Source: JAYZDF01 sp036337945 (lineage in GTDB: Bacteria; Myxococcota; Kuafuiibacteriia; Kuafuiibacteriales; Kuafuiibacteriaceae). From it: DNA of 10,058 bases. Shown piece after piece: positions 7,949 to 10,058 of this stretch. The notes under the pieces were generated by a model, which did not search any database, had not been told where the DNA came from, and saw nothing but the letters and a program-made list of their open reading frames with translations. How positions within the stretch are numbered: the stretch's first letter is position 1; every line of letters starts with the position of its first letter. Position numbers and translations under genes: made by a program. The stretch spans positions 1 through 10,058 of the forward strand of contig JAYZDF010000033.1 of assembly GCA_036337945.1 (NCBI GenBank), written 5' to 3'.

Positions 7949-9042
7949 CCACTCAATTTAACTCTTTATTTCTCGTTCTGGGCTTTGCCTTAGGAATGGC
8001 CGGGCCGAGTAACTCTGCAAGGGCAGAACCTCTGCAGGACGCTCGAGCACGCTTCCAAGCAGGATCTGCGAACGAAGCGGCTCTTTACGCCTATGAGGGC
8101 TGCCAACAAAATGTGAAGCTTCGTTGTCTTCAAGCGGCCGTGTATTTTTCTGTCGATGGACAAAATGAACTCGCGATGCAGATGCTTCAAAAGTCCGGTG
8201 GCGTGCGAGGAAATACTAGTTTTTCGTTTGAGGTCCGCGCTCTTACTATGGCCGCTCAAACGGGTGCACTCACGCAGATCACACCGACCTTGGTTCAGCT
8301 CACCGACCAGCTCGGAACAGCCTCCTTTCTGGTCAACCTCGTCTCTGGCGCAATGAGCTCGGCGGGCACCGTAGATAACGCGACTCTCGAAGTTTTGGCT
8401 CGACTTTGCTTGGATTCTTCCCCTGAGATCCGCCAGTCTCTCAAGAGCATTCTCGGATCGATGACGCCGGATGTGGCAGCGCTGACAGCGCCGGTGATGT
8501 CAACGGGCCAAGCCTGCAGTTGGGCGTCTCCTCAGGTGCGGCTTCATCGTGCGCCGCCTGACGCAATGGTCACCATTTCAGGTTCGCCTATTCCCACCCA
8601 AGTAGAGGGCGAAGATGTTGTTGCTCAAGTGCCGCTCGGGCCAAACGTATTGACCGTAACTCGAGAGGGACGGATTCCTTTCGAGCTCGAATACAGAGCG
8701 GTCATGGCCAATGAGGTGCGTGCAGATGTTCGAATGGACATGATCCCGCCTGCGTGGACGGGTGTGGCGACCTACGGCGGGGTAGTCTTGACAGCAACGG
8801 GCCTCGCTATGCTTCTCAGCAGCGTGTTCATCGCTGAAAACGCACGTTCTGAATATTTGTCTGATGGTGGTGACTCGGTGACCTTATCAAGTACTGATTA
8901 CGAAGCGCTCATGGCAGAACAAAGCTCATCCGACCGAATGAGCGGTCTTGGGCTTACCGCTGTGACGATGGGGCTTTCCTCATTTGTCATAGGTTTGGTT
9001 TTCGGCCCTTTCAGTGAACTTACGGCGCCTGAGTGGCGATAG
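7945..9042 (+). CDS. Exported protein with helical repeat-like region, PEGA-like domain and two C-terminal membrane helices
   Basis: Encodes 365 residues. The ATG overlaps the previous stop by four bases (ATGA), and GGAG at 7934-7937 is its Shine-Dalgarno. Residues 1-27 look like a signal peptide cut after ARA, though the N-region has no lysine or arginine. About 28-190 is alanine- and leucine-rich and helical, with spacing reminiscent of TPR or Sel1-like repeats but no clean consensus. About 198-265 resembles a PEGA domain: VRLHRAPPDAMVTISG, then LGPNVLTVTREGRIPFELEY. Two hydrophobic helices follow, at about 273-298 and 332-356, joined by a polar, acidic loop. This order, TPR-like then PEGA then paired membrane helices, is common in myxobacterial-type envelope proteins. 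It probably anchors in the inner membrane with the N-terminal domains in the periplasm. Confidence 0.85.
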   Translation: MTTQFNSLFLVLGFALGMAGPSNSARAEPLQDARARFQAGSANEAALYAYEGCQQNVKLRCLQAAVYFSVDGQNELAMQMLQKSGGVRGNTSFSFEVRALTMAAQTGALTQITPTLVQLTDQLGTASFLVNLVSGAMSSAGTVDNATLEVLARLCLDSSPEIRQSLKSILGSMTPDVAALTAPVMSTGQACSWASPQVRLHRAPPDAMVTISGSPIPTQVEGEDVVAQVPLGPNVLTVTREGRIPFELEYRAVMANEVRADVRMDMIPPAWTGVATYGGVVLTATGLAMLLSSVFIAENARSEYLSDGGDSVTLSSTDYEALMAEQSSSDRMSGLGLTAVTMGLSSFVIGLVFGPFSELTAPEWR

Positions 9043-9046
9043 GGAG
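9041..9046 (+). promoter_or_regulatory. Ribosome binding site AGGGAG overlapping the upstream stop codon
   Basis: AGGGAG shares its first two bases with the TAG stop at 9040-9042 and ends nine bases before ATG 9056. This supports that ATG rather than the in-frame ATG at 9065 and points to continued operon structure. Confidence 0.65.
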
Positions 9047-9055
9047 AAAACAAAA

Positions 9056-10058
9056 ATGATTAAGATGTACTTATCTCGTCTCTCGAAATTACCCCTCAAT
9101 CTCGTATTTCATGCGGTATTAGCTTTGACACTGCTATCTTCCGTTGGCTGCTTTGAGATTATCGATTCAGATGTGGAAGTCAAAATCAGCTGCGATTCAA
9201 GCTCCGATTGTCCCGACGGGGCGAGTTGTGATCGCACGCTGAATGTTTGTACCTGCGATGATAGCCCCGGAACTTTTGCGCCCCAGTGCACGACGTGTTT
9301 GCCCCAGTTTGAGGGAGAGAATTGCGATCAATGCTCGAATAAAAATTTTACCGGTGCAAACTGCGACCAGTGCAGCAATCCTCGAAAAACAGGCTCCAGT
9401 TGTAATCGGTGCAAAGAGGGCTACACCGGGAGTGACTGCGAGCTTTGTGAAGATGTTCGATATACAGGCGACAACTGCGATCAATGTTCGCGCCGTTTTA
9501 CAGGCTTAGCGTGTAATCAATGTGCTGAGGGCTTCACGGGCGAAAACTGCGATGTATGCTCTGATCCGCGCTACGCCGGAGAGTTTTGCGACCGGTGTTC
9601 TTCTAAGTTTACCGGACCTTATTGCACGGAGTGCTCATCTCCTCGTTTTACGGGTCCACTGTGTGATACTTGCGCCGAAGGATACTCAGGCGAATATTGT
9701 GAAATTTGCGCCGACCAACGCTTTAAGGGAGACAACTGCGATGAGTGCGCGGATGCCCGTTACAAGGGACCTGAGTGTGAACAACGCCGATATGGCTGGC
9801 GACCGGTCACCACTGACAATGCACCATCACCTCGGTATGGCCATACGATGGTGGTCTTGGGCAATTTTCTTAGCCCGAAGCGAGTTTTCGTTTGGGGTGG
9901 ACAAACGGACTCTCAGTATTTTGACGATGGGGCTATCTACGATCCGATCAAAGATACCTGGTCGAGTAATAAGCATCGCGGCGGGAGTAGACTGAGATCT
10001 CGCGCAGGTCATTCAATGGTCCATATAGGAAATGGCCGAGTGATTGTATGGGGTGGAA
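9056..10058 (+). CDS. Lipoprotein with EGF-like cysteine array and kelch repeats (C-terminus beyond right edge)
   Basis: Open from ATG 9056 to the window end, 334 codons. Residues 1-31 form a lipoprotein signal peptide ending SSVG, with the lipid-acceptor cysteine at 32. Residues 46-78 are a small cysteine cluster (C46, C52, C58, C65, C67, C78). Residues 81-243 are 13 tandem units of 12-13 residues with consensus C-x(3,4)-aromatic-x-G-x-x-C-x-x, resembling the second half of laminin-type EGF modules. From about 258 come kelch repeats: PRYGHTMVV, VFVWGG and YDPIKDTW (ending W302), then a second unit (RAGHSMV, VIVWGG) cut by the edge. Kelch repeats fold as beta-propeller blades, so four to six more are likely beyond the window. 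Probable outer-membrane surface protein: a stiff disulfide-rich stalk carrying a propeller. Binding partner unknown. Confidence 0.92.
   Translation, partial: MIKMYLSRLSKLPLNLVFHAVLALTLLSSVGCFEIIDSDVEVKISCDSSSDCPDGASCDRTLNVCTCDDSPGTFAPQCTTCLPQFEGENCDQCSNKNFTGANCDQCSNPRKTGSSCNRCKEGYTGSDCELCEDVRYTGDNCDQCSRRFTGLACNQCAEGFTGENCDVCSDPRYAGEFCDRCSSKFTGPYCTECSSPRFTGPLCDTCAEGYSGEYCEICADQRFKGDNCDECADARYKGPECEQRRYGWRPVTTDNAPSPRYGHTMVVLGNFLSPKRVFVWGGQTDSQYFDDGAIYDPIKDTWSSNKHRGGSRLRSRAGHSMVHIGNGRVIVWGG
9296..9784 (+). repeat. Thirteen tandem 36-39 base coding units (EGF-like half-modules)
   Basis: The units encode residues 81-243 of the lipoprotein. Unit lengths in residues are 12, 13, 13, 12, 13, 12, 12, 13, 12, 13, 12, 13, 13. 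Both cysteines and the central glycine are kept in all 13. At DNA level the copies have diverged, but a recurring AAYTGCGAYSARTG-like core is seen near 9328, 9359, 9475 and 9738. This points to duplication followed by selection on the protein rather than recent slippage. Confidence 0.85.

Noticed and set aside
9522..9995. Plus-strand open frame of 157 codons in another frame, with a similar one at 9243-9509
   Set aside because: It overlaps the EGF/kelch gene out of frame. Its repeat-like look is just the tandem DNA repeat read in the wrong frame.

Overview
The window looks like a bacterial chromosome of roughly 50% G+C. The content suggests a lineage of the former Deltaproteobacteria (Myxococcota, Bdellovibrionota or relatives). 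The reasons are PEGA domains, a secreted cysteine-rich SUMF1-fold protein with a CsgG-like N-terminus, and a lipoprotein combining EGF-like and kelch repeats. This placement is inference from domain content; there is no rRNA or other marker in view.

Left third (1-3360, minus strand): one uninterrupted reading frame encodes the first 1120 residues of Lhr, a large superfamily 2 DNA helicase. It reads leftwards and leaves the window before its stop codon. All helicase motifs are recognisable. Motif VI carries a lysine where the family normally has glycine.

Middle (3361-3646): an AT-rich divergent spacer separates lhr from a rightward gene cluster. It must hold promoters for both sides but no clear consensus box. 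It contains a short perfect-to-near-perfect hairpin in the presumed leader of the first cluster gene.

Right two thirds (3647-10058, plus strand): five genes in the same direction, all predicted to be exported. In order they are a CsgG-like/PEGA/SUMF1-fold protein, an unknown probable lipoprotein, an unknown secreted protein, a protein with a helical N-terminus, a PEGA-like domain and two C-terminal membrane helices, and a lipoprotein with a 13-unit EGF-like cysteine array followed by kelch repeats (cut by the right edge). The last four are tightly packed: gaps of 20 and 13 bases and one 4-base ATGA overlap, most with good Shine-Dalgarno sequences. They probably form one operon, perhaps including the first gene 124 bases upstream.

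Taken together, the cluster looks like a cell-envelope or surface apparatus. It has no enzyme with an intact active site that I can recognise, and two of its five members I cannot assign to any family. Its job is unknown. No tRNA, rRNA, CRISPR array, insertion sequence or integrase was seen.
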